NCBI GenBank assembly: GCA_945910005.1
Contig: OX246745.1
Coordinates: 37,939,800-38,003,799, forward strand
Length of the DNA stretch: 64,000 bases
Reading direction: 5' to 3'
Source: Isoperla grammatica
Lineage: Eukaryota; Arthropoda; Insecta; Plecoptera; Perlodidae
Shown here: positions 11,210-22,548 of the stretch, piece after piece
Layout: each line of letters opens with the position of its first letter
Numbering within the stretch: the first letter of the stretch is position 1
The notes under the pieces: generated by a model
The model's input: only the letters and a program-made list of their open reading frames with translations
Told to the model about the DNA's origin: nothing
The model's database searches: none
Made by a program: the position numbers and the translations under genes

Positions 11210-12829
11210 ATCACTTGATGCCTTCTGTGGATGTTGTTGGTGTCTTAGGTTTGCCCATTCTGTGACATTTATCAAGGTCAGAGTGTGACATACCAAGCTC
11301 AAGCTTCTTGTTTAGGAGCTGGATGACTACTTCAACAACGTTCTCATAATCTATTTACTTGGATACCATGTACTAGCAAGCAATGGCGATGGCTATATTG
11401 CTCCGTTTTAGTCTTTGTGCTGTAGGGTTTCCATTTTAGCATTCATCATTTGAAACTGGCCTTTCATTAATTTCTTCGAAACTTGTATTTACATAGCTTT
11501 CTTACTCCGTAAGCTGAGCTTGTAGGCCTAGTGGTCCTTCAGCCTTTGTCTTATTAGTGCTGTAGGCTTCTGGCGCAGTGACGAAGTCAGGCGGGGGCGG
11601 CTGGCGCACCCCTCGAAATCCCTGCTTGAATTGTAGCCTCCTCGGCAAATTATCAAAATGTGCCCAAAAATATAAATAGAGTTACGTATTAATTTCTTTA
11701 TTTGCTTACTCGGGAGACACTCCCGTGTAGGGTAAATTGTATAAATTTAACAATAACGTAACTTTATATGTTGACTTTAAATGTTGGAATATTTTGAAAT
11801 CGTATTTTGCGCAGTTAGAACCCGTATTCCGTTCAGAAAGGTACCTTACCTTCTTCAAAAACACATTGAGACCAATTGAAAAATACTGGTCTAAAAAAAA
11901 TTACCTGCGGCGCTGTTGTGGTGGACATTCCGCACAACCCCCCCATTGTGTCATTTGTTGAGCACCTTTTACATTTATGTTCTCCTCTTGGCAGCCCATC
12001 TCTGCGTACCCCACTGCTTAGGCCTTTATCCATTGGGGTCAACTTTGTCTAATTGATCTTAAAGTCCATCTTAGTGGCGGAGGTCTTCTCTACGAATGAG
12101 CATAATACAGACTGCACGTCAGACAAGCTTTCTACTTCTTGGCCTAAGCCTAGACTTTCCGCATGTGTTTCGTTCTAAGAAAGCACTTTATTTGACGAAG
12201 AAGAAGACGACCTCGTATTTTTACCCATCGCGCACTTAGAGACGTTTAATCATAAAAGTTTGCCCGGGGTTCCCCTATAGGCTCTGTCAGAGTGAGATTT
12301 GCAGCAATAGGCCTATCAATACTACAGGTTATTCTGCCATGGATGGATCTTCGTATCCCGTCGATTCAATCGTTTTATTATGAGATTAGGAGACATATTT
12401 ATGGTCGTACGATCATCTCGATACCACCACACATTACGGAATACAACAAAAGTCTAGGTTATTTGCATGCGTAGTTGAAGGAGCCTAGGTTCACCGCACC
12501 AACACGCGGCCAAGCTACTAGTTGCTTGCCAGGCTCCCCGCCGCGCCGCGCCACCGGCACTCGGCAGTCAGACGCTAGCTCCCGTCGGAGGCGGACGTGT
12601 TTTCTTTTCACGCCTGAGGTGAAAACCGTTAGGCTGTCACAATCCCTGGGGTCTCATTGTGTTCGCCCAGCCATTCTCTGTAGGCCTACTTCGCCGCATA
12701 CGAGATTGCTTTTTCTTTCGCGGCTCGTTCTGACTTCTGTGGTACTTGCGATAGCTGCCTGTTCAGCTCCTTGTGGGGACCATACACTTTACCCCTTAAC
12801 ACCTCCCTTAAACCACCCAACCCCCAACC
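11210..12829. other. Unassigned DNA, no gene recognised
   Basis: Short open frames only. A GC-rich patch around 12,480-12,620 could be a regulatory or old coding region, but no domain or splice site could be matched. Confidence 0.35.
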
Positions 12830-13397
12830 CTCCCCCCCCCCACCCCCCATATAACGACCCCCGTGATGTGTGTCGCAACTTATTCACACAGTGTCATAAT
12901 ATCTACCTGTCGAGTCTGTCCTTTAACACTTAGCTGAATTAAATCAGTCCCGCTCTGGGTGCTTTCCCACTTGGGTTGACCCTACACCCTAACCCTCCCC
13001 CCCCCACCTATCACCCCCCCCCCCCCCCATATAACGACCCCTGTGGTGTGTGTCGCAACTTATTCACCCAGTGTCATAATATCTACCTGTCGAGTCTGTC
13101 CTTTAACACTTAGCTGAATTAAATCAGTCCCGCTCTGGGTGCTTTCCCACTTGGGTTGACCCTACACCCCTACCCCCCCCCCCCCCCCCCAACCACCCAA
13201 ACCCTATCACCCCACCCTATCACCAGCCCCCTATCGGCCCCTCCCTATCACCCCCCCCCATATAACGACCCTCGTATGCGTGTTGCAACTTATTCACCCA
13301 GTGTCATAATACATAGCTGTCGAGTCTGTCCTATAACACTTAGCTGAATTAAGCTAGTCCTACTCGGGGTGCTTTCCTACTTGGGTTTACCCTACAC

Positions 13398-13917
13398 TAG
13401 AGGTCTGCACGGGTACGGGCTTGGCCCGCGGGCGGGTCGGCTGGCCCGCAGGCCCGGGTAAGGGCCTTTATTTGTTTATTAAGACGGGCCGGGCCGGGCC
13501 TGGGCCTACATATCACTGAACGAGGAGGGATTTTTCGTGCTTTTTTAATGCAATGAAAGAAAAGTAACGTTATTTAACCAACATTTACGAAACTTACAAA
13601 TCCGAAAAAAATAAACTTCTAGTCACAACATTTTTGTTGTAATACTTTTGGTAACATAATTTCACTGGCAATGTTTACTAATTACTTTTCATCTATTCTC
13701 CTTTTTGTTCCCACCATGTCGTTCGTATTGCTTGCCATATACTTTATTAATACACTTGCTGCTTTAACAGTTGAACGGGCATTTACGGGCCAATTTAATC
13801 TTCAGTCAAGCGGGCCTGGGCTGGGCCCGGGCTTTGATTAGCTTTTCCAGTACGGGCCCTGGCCTGAATAACCAGGCCCGGGGCGGGCTTCTATAATTAG
13901 GCCCGTGCATACCTCTA
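13398..13917. mobile_element. hAT-type MITE, 520 bp, with near-perfect 8-bp duplication
   Basis: The left end TAGAGGTCTGCACGGG and the right end CCCGTGCATACCTCTA are inverted repeats matching at 15 of 16 positions. Flanks are CCCTACAC (13,390-13,397) and CCCTTCAC (13,918-13,925), an 8-bp duplication with one mismatch that fits the array sequence it interrupts. The termini are GGGCC/GCCC-rich and the interior is AT-rich with no transposase. The 8-bp duplication and terminal TA/RG pattern suggest hAT. Confidence 0.85.
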
Positions 13918-14371
13918 CCCTTCACCCAATCCTCCCCCCCCCCCCCCCCCCCCCATATAACGACCCACGTAATGTGTATTGCAAATGATTTAACCAGCAT
14001 CATAATATATAGCTGTCGAGTCTCTCCTAAAACACGACTCAAATAAATTAGTCCCGCTCTGGGTGCTTTCCCACTTGGGTTCACCCAAAGGCATACAGCC
14101 TACACCCCAACCCTCCCACCCTACCCTTCATATAACGACCCCTTCGATGTGTGTTGCACCCTATTGACCCAGCATCATAATACATAGCTGTCGAGTCTGT
14201 CTTAAAACATAACTGAATTATTTGCCCCGCCTTGGGTGCTTTTCTCTTTTGGGTTGACCCTAAGGCATACAGCCTACACCACAACCCTCCCCTCCCGCCC
14301 CCCTTACCCACCAAACAACGACCCCCGTGATATGTATTGCACCTGATTCACCCAGCGTCACAATATCTATA

Positions 14372-14717
14372 GTAGCCGCCACTTTTATAAGGAACCAAAC
14401 CGCACGCTGAAGACGGAGAACCAATTGAACGCGCGCGACTTAAGAACTGTTCAGTGTTGCCCGATCCACCCTACCTTCGTTGAAGAGACGCGTGCGTCAC
14501 TGTGCATCGCCCCCCTCCCCCAGATCTACAAGGGAGATACGACAATACAACTTTGCGGGAGTGCCCCTCACCCCTCGCGACCCATCACGGTCCGCCGTGA
14601 CCACGTGTAAAGCACAAAAGTAGCCCTTACGAATACTATTTTTAAACAACCGAAGACAAACCCAACTCATCTCGTAAAGTCGCTTCCGGTTTGGTTCCGA
14701 CTAAGCGTGGCGTCCAC
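14372..14717. mobile_element. TIR element with TA duplication, 346 bp
   Basis: The left end GTAGCCGCCAC... pairs with the right end (minus strand) GTGGACGCCAC... over 31 ungapped positions with 24 matches, including a shared GGAACCAAACCG. TA flanks both ends (14,370-14,371 and 14,718-14,719). The joined flanks restore the unit order of the surrounding array. There is no coding capacity. The superfamily is uncertain; a TA duplication suggests Tc1/mariner-like mobilisation. Confidence 0.7.
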
Positions 14718-15463
14718 TACAGCTCTCGAGTCTGTCTTAAAACACATCTGAATTATCAGTCCCGCTCTGGGTGCGTTCAACTTCCTTGGGTTCACCCTAC
14801 ACCCTGCACCCCCACACCCTACATCGTACGGCTTTCTCTCACCCCTAAACCACCCAAACCCCACCCCGTACCCTCCACATAACGACGCCAGTAATGTGCG
14901 TTGCAAAGGTTCACCCAGTGTCATATGGTCCAGCTGTCGGGTCTGATAGAACGAGGTTAAAGTCATGTCATTTAAAGGGAGGTTGTTGAATCCTTGTAGA
15001 CCATCGGATGATCTCACAGACACTCTTCCAATACTACTGAACACGTATATTTACATGAAATGGATTAATATTCAAACACATGTTCAATACCGGCACCCCA
15101 GTCCAGCTTGTACCATTTCTTGTGTCAAAAACGTTCACAAACAATGTGTGCTGAAGCTGGGTTGTTAAGGATTTGGGTGTGAGCCAGGTGTGACCTTTTC
15201 GCTTGGATCTTTTTATTTTTTAATTGTTTAAATTATATTTTATAAATCCCTGTTTCTGAACGATAGTGCCATGTTAATCAATCGCAATCAAAACATTTTA
15301 ATAAATAAATGTCTCAAGATCTGCCTCTGCCTCTCTGGTTTGGCCCTTGGACCTAAACACATATGAATAGCACAATACTCCATTCTAAAAATAGCCGTGT
15401 TGCCGTGTTTTGTTTCGGACAAACATTGAATATGCACCAATCAAAGAAAAATACAACAATGTA

Positions 15464-15476
15464 GTTGCCTAGCAAC
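15464..15476. promoter_or_regulatory. X-box (RFX site) candidate
   Basis: GTTGCCTAGCAAC is a perfect palindromic match to the RFX consensus RYYNYY-spacer-RRNRAC. A CCAAT-like ACCAATCAAA lies about 25 bases upstream. X-boxes are typical of ciliary gene promoters, but no gene was recognised next to it. Confidence 0.45.
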
Positions 15477-15689
15477 ACAATCTTTGTCCGCCTGTGATAT
15501 CACAGCCCCCTCAATTGAGTCTTGTGCTATTGTGAAAAGTTGTAGTTGATTCTATAAGGAACTCTCTTGGCGGTCCATCTACAATCTACATATATAAATA
15601 AAATCAATTAATACTGAATTGTTTTTGTCGCTTTCGTCCTAGACACCGTGAAATAGTTGATTGTTGTGTGAACATACTTATAGATTTGT

Positions 15690-15702
15690 GTTGCTAGGCG
15701 AC
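15690..15702. promoter_or_regulatory. Second X-box-like motif
   Basis: GTTGCTAGGCGAC has two RFX half-sites 226 bp from the palindromic X-box. The match is weaker on one side. Confidence 0.35.
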
Positions 15703-15890
15703 GAATATTGAGCAGTGGTCAACAGGGTAATAGTTTAGTTCTAGAAAACTGCATTTTGCAAAGCATTAAAACCACTACAATCCCTTATCTGTGTTAAAAG
15801 AAAGCCAACTTGATTAACTGCCCCAAACGTTTTGACGTAAACGCCACTTAACCTCAGGAACCCACATGGACTGTTCCAACGGCTTTGGCG

Positions 15891-16016
15891 TCACTTAGCT
15901 TGTTTCTTTACCCTCCTCTTGACTTCTTTCACCAAGAACACTTCGGGATCCTCAATGAACGCTTCCAGCGGCTTCGCCGTCACTTTGGCTTCTGCCACCA
16001 CCGCCAACCCTCCCAT
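15891..16016 (-). CDS. Short ORF of unknown function, 41 codons
   Basis: An ATG at 16,016 opens a 41-codon frame ending in TGA at 15,891. The peptide is lysine/glutamate/valine rich (begins MGGLAVVAEAKVTAKPLEAF, ends VKKQAK). Its middle segment, GTGACGGCGAAGCCGCTGGA, is echoed just downstream in another frame (GTGACGCCAAAGCCGTTGGA), as in a duplicated coding segment. No family was recognised. It could be a small protein, an exon fragment or chance. Confidence 0.25.
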   Translation of the reverse strand: MGGLAVVAEAKVTAKPLEAFIEDPEVFLVKEVKRRVKKQAK

Positions 16017-16337
16017 TTTACTCCATACTCACCCTGAGTAATGAATTGTATTCCCTGACCCGCCTTTGTCCATCTATTATCTTACCTTTACCCTACTGCA
16101 ATGAAGCTCGAAACAGTTCTAAGAGTGTTTTCCCCGGGAGGGTGGAGGGACCACCCTCACCAAGCCCCCCATTGATAAAAGCTTCCACTTATCCTTGACA
16201 AGGACCACAATGTAGGCCCACAAAAGAGAGAATGCATCCAGGCGTACTTCAGTGAGGGGTAGAAATGAAAGGAAGAGTACACTATATGTTGATTCCTGTT
16301 TACCAAAGTTATGGAGAGATATTCGTTCTTACCCAAG

Positions 16338-16625
16338 GCCCGTCTAGGCCCGGGTAAGAATATGTCTACAGTGACTCTGCTAGTCGTAAGAGGCGACGAA
16401 AGGAGACCCTGACCCTCCCCTAACCCCCCCCCCCCCCCGTCCCACTGAATTTTTCTCCTCCCACTTGGCCCGCTAGACTCCCCTTATGACGACCACCGCG
16501 ATATGTAATGGATCTGATTCAACATGCGGTGTTTTTCATCTTCATATGTCACCCTCTTTTCGTCTCGATTAGCCAAAGTTGAAAAATATGGGACGTAACA
16601 CCCAACAATCATCATCATCTCTAAC
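16338..16625 (+). mobile_element. SINE family 1, type I head
   Basis: The order of blocks is CCCGTCTAGGCCCGGGTAAG, then GACTCTGCTAGTCGTAAGAG with GCGACGAAAGGAGACCC, a poly-C run, TCTCCTCCCACTTGGCCC, TTATGACGACC, GATCTGATTC, GTCTCGATTAGCC and finally GGGACGTAACACCC with an (ATC)n tail. The same order recurs across the window. Confidence 0.85.
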
Positions 16626-17104
16626 CAACGTCTACGGTGCTGCTACCTGATGTACATAGAGCAACGATAATGAATGCAATAGTGAATACATGAAATATTA
16701 CATTTCCAGATGTGATGAATTTGAGTTTTTGGCTCTACATGTAAATGAGCACTACTAAGCATTTACCAAGCAACGTGATGAACTTACAACTCGAGGCTTT
16801 GGGCCTACTTATGTAGAATACACATTAGTACGTACTTCAAGGCTATTTCCCTGTTGATGCTGATAGTCAACAAATTGAAATACTCAAACGTGTAGGGCAT
16901 TCACCAACACTCAAGTTATTCACTCTTGAGTAGGCCTAACACAGAAATTGTGTGTGTATCTGTGTATTTCAATGTCGTTTTTATTCTTGACCTCTATGCA
17001 CATTTTTTTGTAAGCTGAACTTTCTTGAAACCAATAATCCATCCTTTAAACACTTTCCACCTCCATTTTAATAAGACGTTCACATTATTCCATGTTATTA
17101 CAGT

Positions 17105-17995
17105 GGAAGCAATCTGAATCACTTGATACTGGTATCAACACTCATTTGACTTCCCAAAACTTCCTTTTCAATTTTAATGGCTCCCTCCAGGGTCTACTAA
17201 TAAGCAATCTGAATTATCGCTTTAACTGAGTCAATTGATAACTATCTGTTACCAACACTCAATAGACTTCCCAAAACTTCCTTTTCAATTTTAATGGCTC
17301 CCTCAAGGGTCTACTACTAAGCAATCTGAATTATCGCTTTAACTGAGTCAATTGATAACTATCTGTTACCAACACTCAATAGACTTCCCAAAACTTCCTT
17401 TTCAATTTTAATGGCTCCCTCAAGGGTCTACTACTAAGCAATCTGAATTATCACTTTTACTGAGTAGTAGTAGTATTAGCAGTAGAACTTTTATTAGCAA
17501 TTTGCTATTTTTACATATAAATATAATACAAGTACATATTACCTTATGGACTATCTCTAGTTAACATAATATTTGACAATACAATTATTCACATTTTTTT
17601 TTATTGTATATTGTTTTAGTATACAACAGCTATGTAATTACTTCAATCACAACAAACCTTTCATCCTGATTCCATATACACAATACTTGAAAGTGTTACA
17701 AATATACATTACTTTCTTTCTCTGTTCTAGTCTTACCCCAGTTAGTGTTGTATTTCCACATATTTATTCATTTGTGTTATAAAGATATTTATTTATCCCA
17801 GAAAGAACTCTTTTCATAAGATTTTGCAATTGATAACTTGATAACTTGATAGCCACTTGATAACTTTCTGTTACCAACACTCATTAGACTTCCCAAAACT
17901 TCCTTTTCAACTTTAATGGCTCCCTCCAGGGTCTGCTGAATTATTGCTTTACTGAGTCACTTGATAATTTACTGCTACCGGTACTCAGTAGAATC
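17105..17995. repeat. 118-bp tandem repeat, about 4 units, split by an insertion
   Basis: The block GACTTCCCAAAACTTCCTTT recurs at about 17,147, 17,267, 17,384 and 17,887, with TAATGGCTCCCTC and AAGCAATCTGAATTATC in each unit. The stretch 17,462-17,830 is AT-rich, unrelated DNA that separates the last unit from the others and probably represents an insertion. Confidence 0.85.
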
Positions 17996-18001
17996 CCTCC
18001 G

Positions 18002-18300
18002 CCTGCCCAGGGACTGCTACCTTATCGTGGTGGGCAGGTTTGCGTGCTTTGTTGATCCCGAGAGCTATGCCGGCGGAAGCGTATGGTTCTGGTAAGGCCA
18101 CCTTAGCCGGACTGATCGAGGAGACGAAGTGCAGTCCACACCCCAATCCCCTTTCCGCCCCTTTCTCCTTTCCTCACACGCCCTCCTACTTGCCCCTTTC
18201 CTCCAAAGAGCCCCCAATTTCATCTTCATTATCACCCACTCATCGTCTTGATTAGCCAAGTTGCAAAAATATAAGACGTTAAGCCCAAATATCAGAATTT
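18002..18300 (+). mobile_element. SINE-like element, type II head
   Basis: It starts with an inverted repeat, CCTGCCCA...TGGGCAGG, enclosing GGGACTGCTACCTTATCGTG. GAGAGCTATGCCGGCGGAAG and AGCCGGACTGATCGAGGAG follow, then a C-rich block. The 3' end is CGTCTTGATTAGCCAAGTTG...AAGACGTTAAGCCC with ATC repeats, the same tail as type I copies. The head may derive from a LINE 5' region; this is a memory-based inference. Confidence 0.75.
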
Positions 18301-19393
18301 CCTCCACTTCTTTCTCGATGCCTGTTATTGCTTCATTGAAAAGTGTGTAAGCTAGCCTTGATATGAAGCAATCTGTCAACGTTGAAAGACACCAGTGGAG
18401 TGTCTACAATCTTGAAGCAAGGTCGCCCAAATGTTTGGTCTATCACATCTACGTTCTCCCTATGGTACAGACAGTTCACCAACTTCAGTATTATCGGTAT
18501 TATTAACACCTTCAGTTACGTTGAATGCGGGAGTGTTTTATGTGCTGTTACATCAGAACTTCGAGAAAGTAGATTCATGCGTGTCTATGAATCGTTTCGA
18601 CGGCGTCATATGACCTACTTGTCTATATTACGTTGTTGCAGATCTACATCCGTCAAAGATTACGCTCAGTCCCCTAAAAGTATCAGAACAATTAATATAG
18701 CAATCGAACAGGGCTGTAAATCTAATTATTTATACTGTTTATACGATTTTTATTATACTATTTATGCTGTATTATCTAAATATATCTCCATCACTTTAGA
18801 CCAAAAGAATGCAATTAAAATATACTAAACTTGCAGCCTAATTTAAAAGTCATGATCTATTCTAAGGTTTGCTTCTAGGTTGCAAGGTCTGTACAACTTG
18901 AGCTTGAGCATCGTCTCTTCTCTAAGAATGCTCACAATTATGTTGACAGCAACTTCTGGTTCCAACGGTTAGTCTGAGTCAATACTTTTACAGATGTTGG
19001 ATTTAACTGCTCAGGTTTAGTTAATATTATTCTTTGTATTGTCTTCTGCCGTAGCAGGTCTGTCTTGAGACTAAACTGTCCCGTGTCTTGTGTGTCAGTG
19101 GACATGTTTAGCCAGTGGCGTAGCGTCGGCATTGAGCAATTACGTTGATGATTTGCAGGATTATTGTACTCCCGTCGGTTCCTTAAGTATAGACTGGGTC
19201 TAGATTAGCTCTGGTTGTCGTAAGATCCCTCGTACTTTCCGGTAGAGCACTCGTTTATAGTAAATATCATAGTACAACGTTTCATAGCAGTGAATGCTGT
19301 TAGTAATATTGTTTGGACTATAAGAGTGACTTCGCAAGTCCTAGTTATTTAAAAATAAATTAAATTAATGATAATAATAAAAATAACAACAAC

Positions 19394-19428
<35 letters not shown>

Positions 19429-19494
19429 TAATAGTAATAATAATAATAATAATAATGAACAATCCTCTCTATGATCATCTTTTGGAATTTGAAT
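18301..19494. other. Unassigned DNA with (AAT)n and a hAT-like end
   Basis: No recognisable gene; the 148-codon open frame at 18,382-18,828 shows no domain. CAGTGGCGTAGCGTCGG at 19,113 resembles the left end of the hAT-like family. An (AAT)n-rich tract lies at 19,365-19,456. Confidence 0.4.
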
Positions 19495-21020
19495 TGTTTC
19501 ATTGTTCCCTCACAACACTACTGTAACCACCACGTTGTATAGGTAGTCCTAACTGAAGCCCTGGACAAACTGTTCCACCACCACTACTAACATAACTACC
19601 TGAACTACCCCCCCGACCCAACTAGCGCTAATCACAGCAATACCCTGCGATGGCCGTCCAATGCTAGCAACCTTACTTCATACAACACTACTGTCCCCAT
19701 CACGTTGTATAGGTAGTCCTGAATGAAGCCCTGGAGTAACTGTTCCACCACCACTACTAACATAACTACCTGAACTACCCCCCCGACCCAACTAGCGCTA
19801 GTCACAGCAATACCCTGCGATGGCCGTCCAATGCGAGCAACCTTACTTAATACAACACTACTGTCCCCACCACGTTGTATAGGTAGTCCTAACTTAAGCC
19901 CTGGACAAACTGTTCCACCACCACTACTAACATAACTACCTGAACTACCCCCCCGACCCAACTAGCGCTAATCACAGCAATACCCTGCGATGGCCGTCCA
20001 ATGCGAGCAACCTTACTTCATACAACACTACTGTCCCCATCACGTTGTATAGGTAGTCCTGAATGAAGCCCTGGAGTAACTGTTCCACCACCACTACTAA
20101 CATAACTACCTGAACTACCCCCCCGACCCAACTAGCGCTAGTCACAGCAATACCCTGCGATGGCCGTCCAATGCGAGCAACCTTACTTAATACAACACTA
20201 CTGTCCCCACCACGTTGTATAGGTAGTCCTAACTGAAGCCCTGGACAAACTGTTCCACCACCACTACTAACATAACTACCTGAACTACCCCCCCGACCCA
20301 ACTAGCGCTAATCACAGCAATACCCTGCGATGGCCGTCCAATGCTAGCAACCTTACTTCATACAACACTACTGTCCCCATCACGTTGTATAGGTAGTCCT
20401 GAATGAAGCCCTGGAGTAACTGTTCCACCACCACTACTAACATAACTACCTGAACTACCCCCCCGACCCAACTAGCGCTAGTCACAGCAATACCCTGCGA
20501 TGGCCGTCCAATGCGAGCAACCTTACTTAATACAACACTACTGTCCCCACCACGTTGTATAGGTAGTCCTAACTGAAGCCCTGGACAAACTGGTCCACCA
20601 CCACTACTAACATAACTACCTAAACTACCCCCCCCGACCCAACAAGCGCTAATCACAGCAATACCCTGCGATGGCCGTCCAATGCTAGCAACCTTACTTC
20701 ATACAACACTACTGTCCCCCTCACGTTGTATAGGTAGTCCTGAATGAAGCCCTGGAGTAACTGTTCCACCACCACTACTAACATAACTACCTGAACTACC
20801 CCCCCGACCCAACTAGCGCTAATCACAGCAATACCCTGCGATGGCCGTCCAATGCGAGCAACCTTACTTAATACAACACTACTGTCCCCACCACGCTGTA
20901 TAGGTAGTCCTTACTGAAGCCCTGGACAAACTGTTCCACCACCACTACTAACATAACTACCTGAACTAACCCCCCGACCCAACTAGCGCTAATCACAACA
21001 ATACCCTGCGATGGCGGCCC
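19495..21020. repeat. 170-bp satellite with 340-bp dimeric higher-order structure
   Basis: CACGTTGTATAGGTAGTCCT recurs at 19,531, 19,701, 19,871, 20,041, 20,211, 20,381 and 20,551, then at about 20,722 and 20,892 (as CACGCTGTATAGG). Two monomer types alternate. One has CCTGAATGAAGCCCTGGAGT with GCGCTAGTCAC, the other CCTAACTGAAGCCCTGGACA with GCGCTAATCAC. The higher-order unit is therefore 340 bp. Open frames repeat at exactly 340-bp steps for the same reason and are not genes. Confidence 0.95.
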
Positions 21021-21174
21021 AACATCGCACACGAAATGCATGTGTACAGTGCACACACTAATTTGCGTGTAAAATTAATTGGGAAGGCAAGTACGAACGT
21101 GTAATCGTGTACACGCATTTCACAGAGAGAGGTCACACGTTTACTGAAGTACACGTTTTTGCCCATCCCTACTT

Positions 21175-21560
21175 CCAGCCCCCGCAAAACATTTATTTTC
21201 TTGTCATTGCTGGGCTTTGTGACTAAAATTACTACAATACCCAATAATGACCTTGCAACCCTCTCGACCGCCGCCAAACATCTTATTTTTTGCCATTGTG
21301 GACTTTACAATTTGAATAACTAAACCACCCAATAAATGTCCTTGCTAGCCCCCCGGCCCCCGTTAAACATCTATTTTCTTGCCATTGTGGTATTTACATT
21401 TAATAAACCAAACCACCCAATTAATCTCCTTGCTAGCCCCCCGGTCCCCGTTAAATATCTATTTTCTTGCCATTGTAGACTTTACAATTTGAATAACTAA
21501 ACGACCCAATAAATCACCCTGCAAGCCCCCTGGCCCCCGTTGAACATCTTATTTCTTGCC
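21175..21560. repeat. 91-bp tandem repeat, about 4 units
   Basis: Units share AACATCTATTTTCTTGCCAT, ACAATTTGAATAACTAAAC, ACCCAATAA and CCTTGCTAGCCCCC. It lies just beyond the 170-bp array. Confidence 0.85.
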
Positions 21561-21907
21561 ACTTCCCTTATTACAATAAAGGCGATATCGATGGATCTTA
21601 TTTGGCCTACGCGCTGCAAGAATAATGGTAGTCGTAGATAAACATCCACCAAATACCCACTCTTTGAATCTCCAAGATACATTTTGTTTTGAATACCTAT
21701 TTTACGAGAATGTGGTTATATAAACTCGTTTGAAGGTTATACTTTCTTCGCGATGGAAGAATTGAGTGGAGAGTGTTTGACGCTCTTCTCCAGGTCTTCT
21801 TCACAACTTGATGAGGTGAACATATACTGGTGACCCCGAAGTTGTATAAGACTTCCTATGAAGTCCTACAGTGTTTTTATCTTACAGAAATACTTGTTAA
21901 ATTAAAA
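21561..21907. other. Region downstream of the protease exon
   Basis: No separate feature was recognised. On the minus strand this would be the 3' flank of the serine protease exon. Confidence 0.35.
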
Positions 21908-22307
21908 TCATAGATACTCCTGGATAAAGTCTTGATGCTTGGATATCGTAGTAAAGCCGGTATACAGCTGTGAGTAACATCGCTCCGTGGTGCCTTCTGC
22001 CGGTGTGAAAGCAATGCTGACAAGCGCTCGCAAGTAGTACCGACTGGTCTCCGGATGCCTTTATACCAGACCTCCCCTTGAGTCACCCCGAGACACGCTG
22101 ACGCTCTGGTTGACGTAGCCGGCGCACAGTTTGTCCTGCGTCAGCAATGCCTGGAGCTCTAGAGGAAGACCTTCGATGCACGTCACGGGAGATACATACG
22201 GGAGCTCCACGTACCTCAGGGCCGAACTTTGGACACCTTCCTCTGTGTAGCCCCATCCCGTCACAACTCCTTCGTTTCCGACAGTGAGCTGCCGCCTCTC
22301 GAGTACG
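21908..22307 (-). pseudogene. S1 (chymotrypsin-type) serine protease last exon, inactivated
   Basis: The minus strand encodes the C-terminal half of a trypsin-fold protease. In order it shows GVVTGWGYTEEG, then VSPVTC and DKLCAG (the Cys168-Cys182 pair in chymotrypsin numbering), the active-site loop, and the family C-terminus LYTGFTTISKHQDFI before a normal TGA stop at 21,908. Three changes argue against activity. The active-site loop reads GDSRGG instead of GDSGGG, so the oxyanion-hole glycine is replaced. The cysteine usually two residues before that GDS is serine. An in-frame TAA lies at about 22,061-22,063, shortly after the loop, yet the frame continues correctly beyond it. The motif order recalls modular, MASP-like or clotting proteases. 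A possible acceptor (GGGACAG) sits at 22,308; the exons with the catalytic His and Asp were not found. Editing, readthrough or sequencing error are alternatives to pseudogene status. Confidence 0.85.
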
Positions 22308-22317
22308 CTGTCCCAAT

Positions 22318-22548
22318 CTATTCTATATATATATCTATAAATATATTCCTTCAAAATTGTCCCATTCCTCCAACTTCCTCCCCCGTATGGCCCCGGAGAA
22401 GAATAGGTCCAAATTGACAGCATTTGAAATTTTCTGACGAAAAAACAAGATCTCTACGTCTAGTGAGCCAGTCCCTCCTACACAGCCCCCCCCCCCCCCC
22501 CCCCCCGGCTTCCTTCCGGGGGTGGCGGGGGTCTCATTTACGCCACTG
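22318..22548 (+). mobile_element. hAT-like element, right end
   Basis: It matches 29,515-29,683: CCATTCCTCCAACTTCCTCC, the CCCCGTATGGCCCCGG block, ACAAGATCTCTACGTCTAG, and a terminal TTTACGCCACTG. It sits in what would be the intron upstream of the protease exon. Confidence 0.65.

Larger units (their letters stand above)
12830..14960. repeat. SINE-derived tandem array, about 180-bp units, interrupted
   Basis: Units begin near CATATAACGACCC (12,848; 13,027; 13,259; 13,954; 14,130), with a truncated unit at 14,314 and a diverged one at 14,876. Each runs through a CAGTGTCATAATA-like segment, CTGTCGAGTCTGTC and CCCGCTCTGGGTGC to a C-rich linker. The starting piece corresponds to the 3' half of the dispersed SINE (TATGACGACCCCCGCGATGT...CTGTCGAGTACGTCGTTAA). 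Two TIR elements are inserted in the array, at 13,398 and 14,372. C-runs at the unit junctions vary in length. Confidence 0.8.
14961..16337. other. Unique DNA with two X-box motifs and a short ORF
   Basis: No repeats are evident. The notable items are two RFX-type X-box motifs (15,464 and 15,690) and a 41-codon minus-strand ORF (15,891-16,016), listed separately. Confidence 0.4.

Noticed and set aside
18002..18045. HDV-like ribozyme at the type II SINE 5' end
   Set aside because: The 8-bp hairpin is clear, but the nested P1/P2/P1.1 pairings of an HDV fold could not be drawn.
18382..18828. 148-codon plus-strand ORF
   Set aside because: No recognisable motif, low-complexity Tyr/Ile-rich end, starts within decayed SINE-flanking sequence.
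19632..20656. Series of 109-114 codon minus-strand ORFs at 340-bp steps
   Set aside because: They mirror the dimeric satellite; frames are chance products of the repeat.
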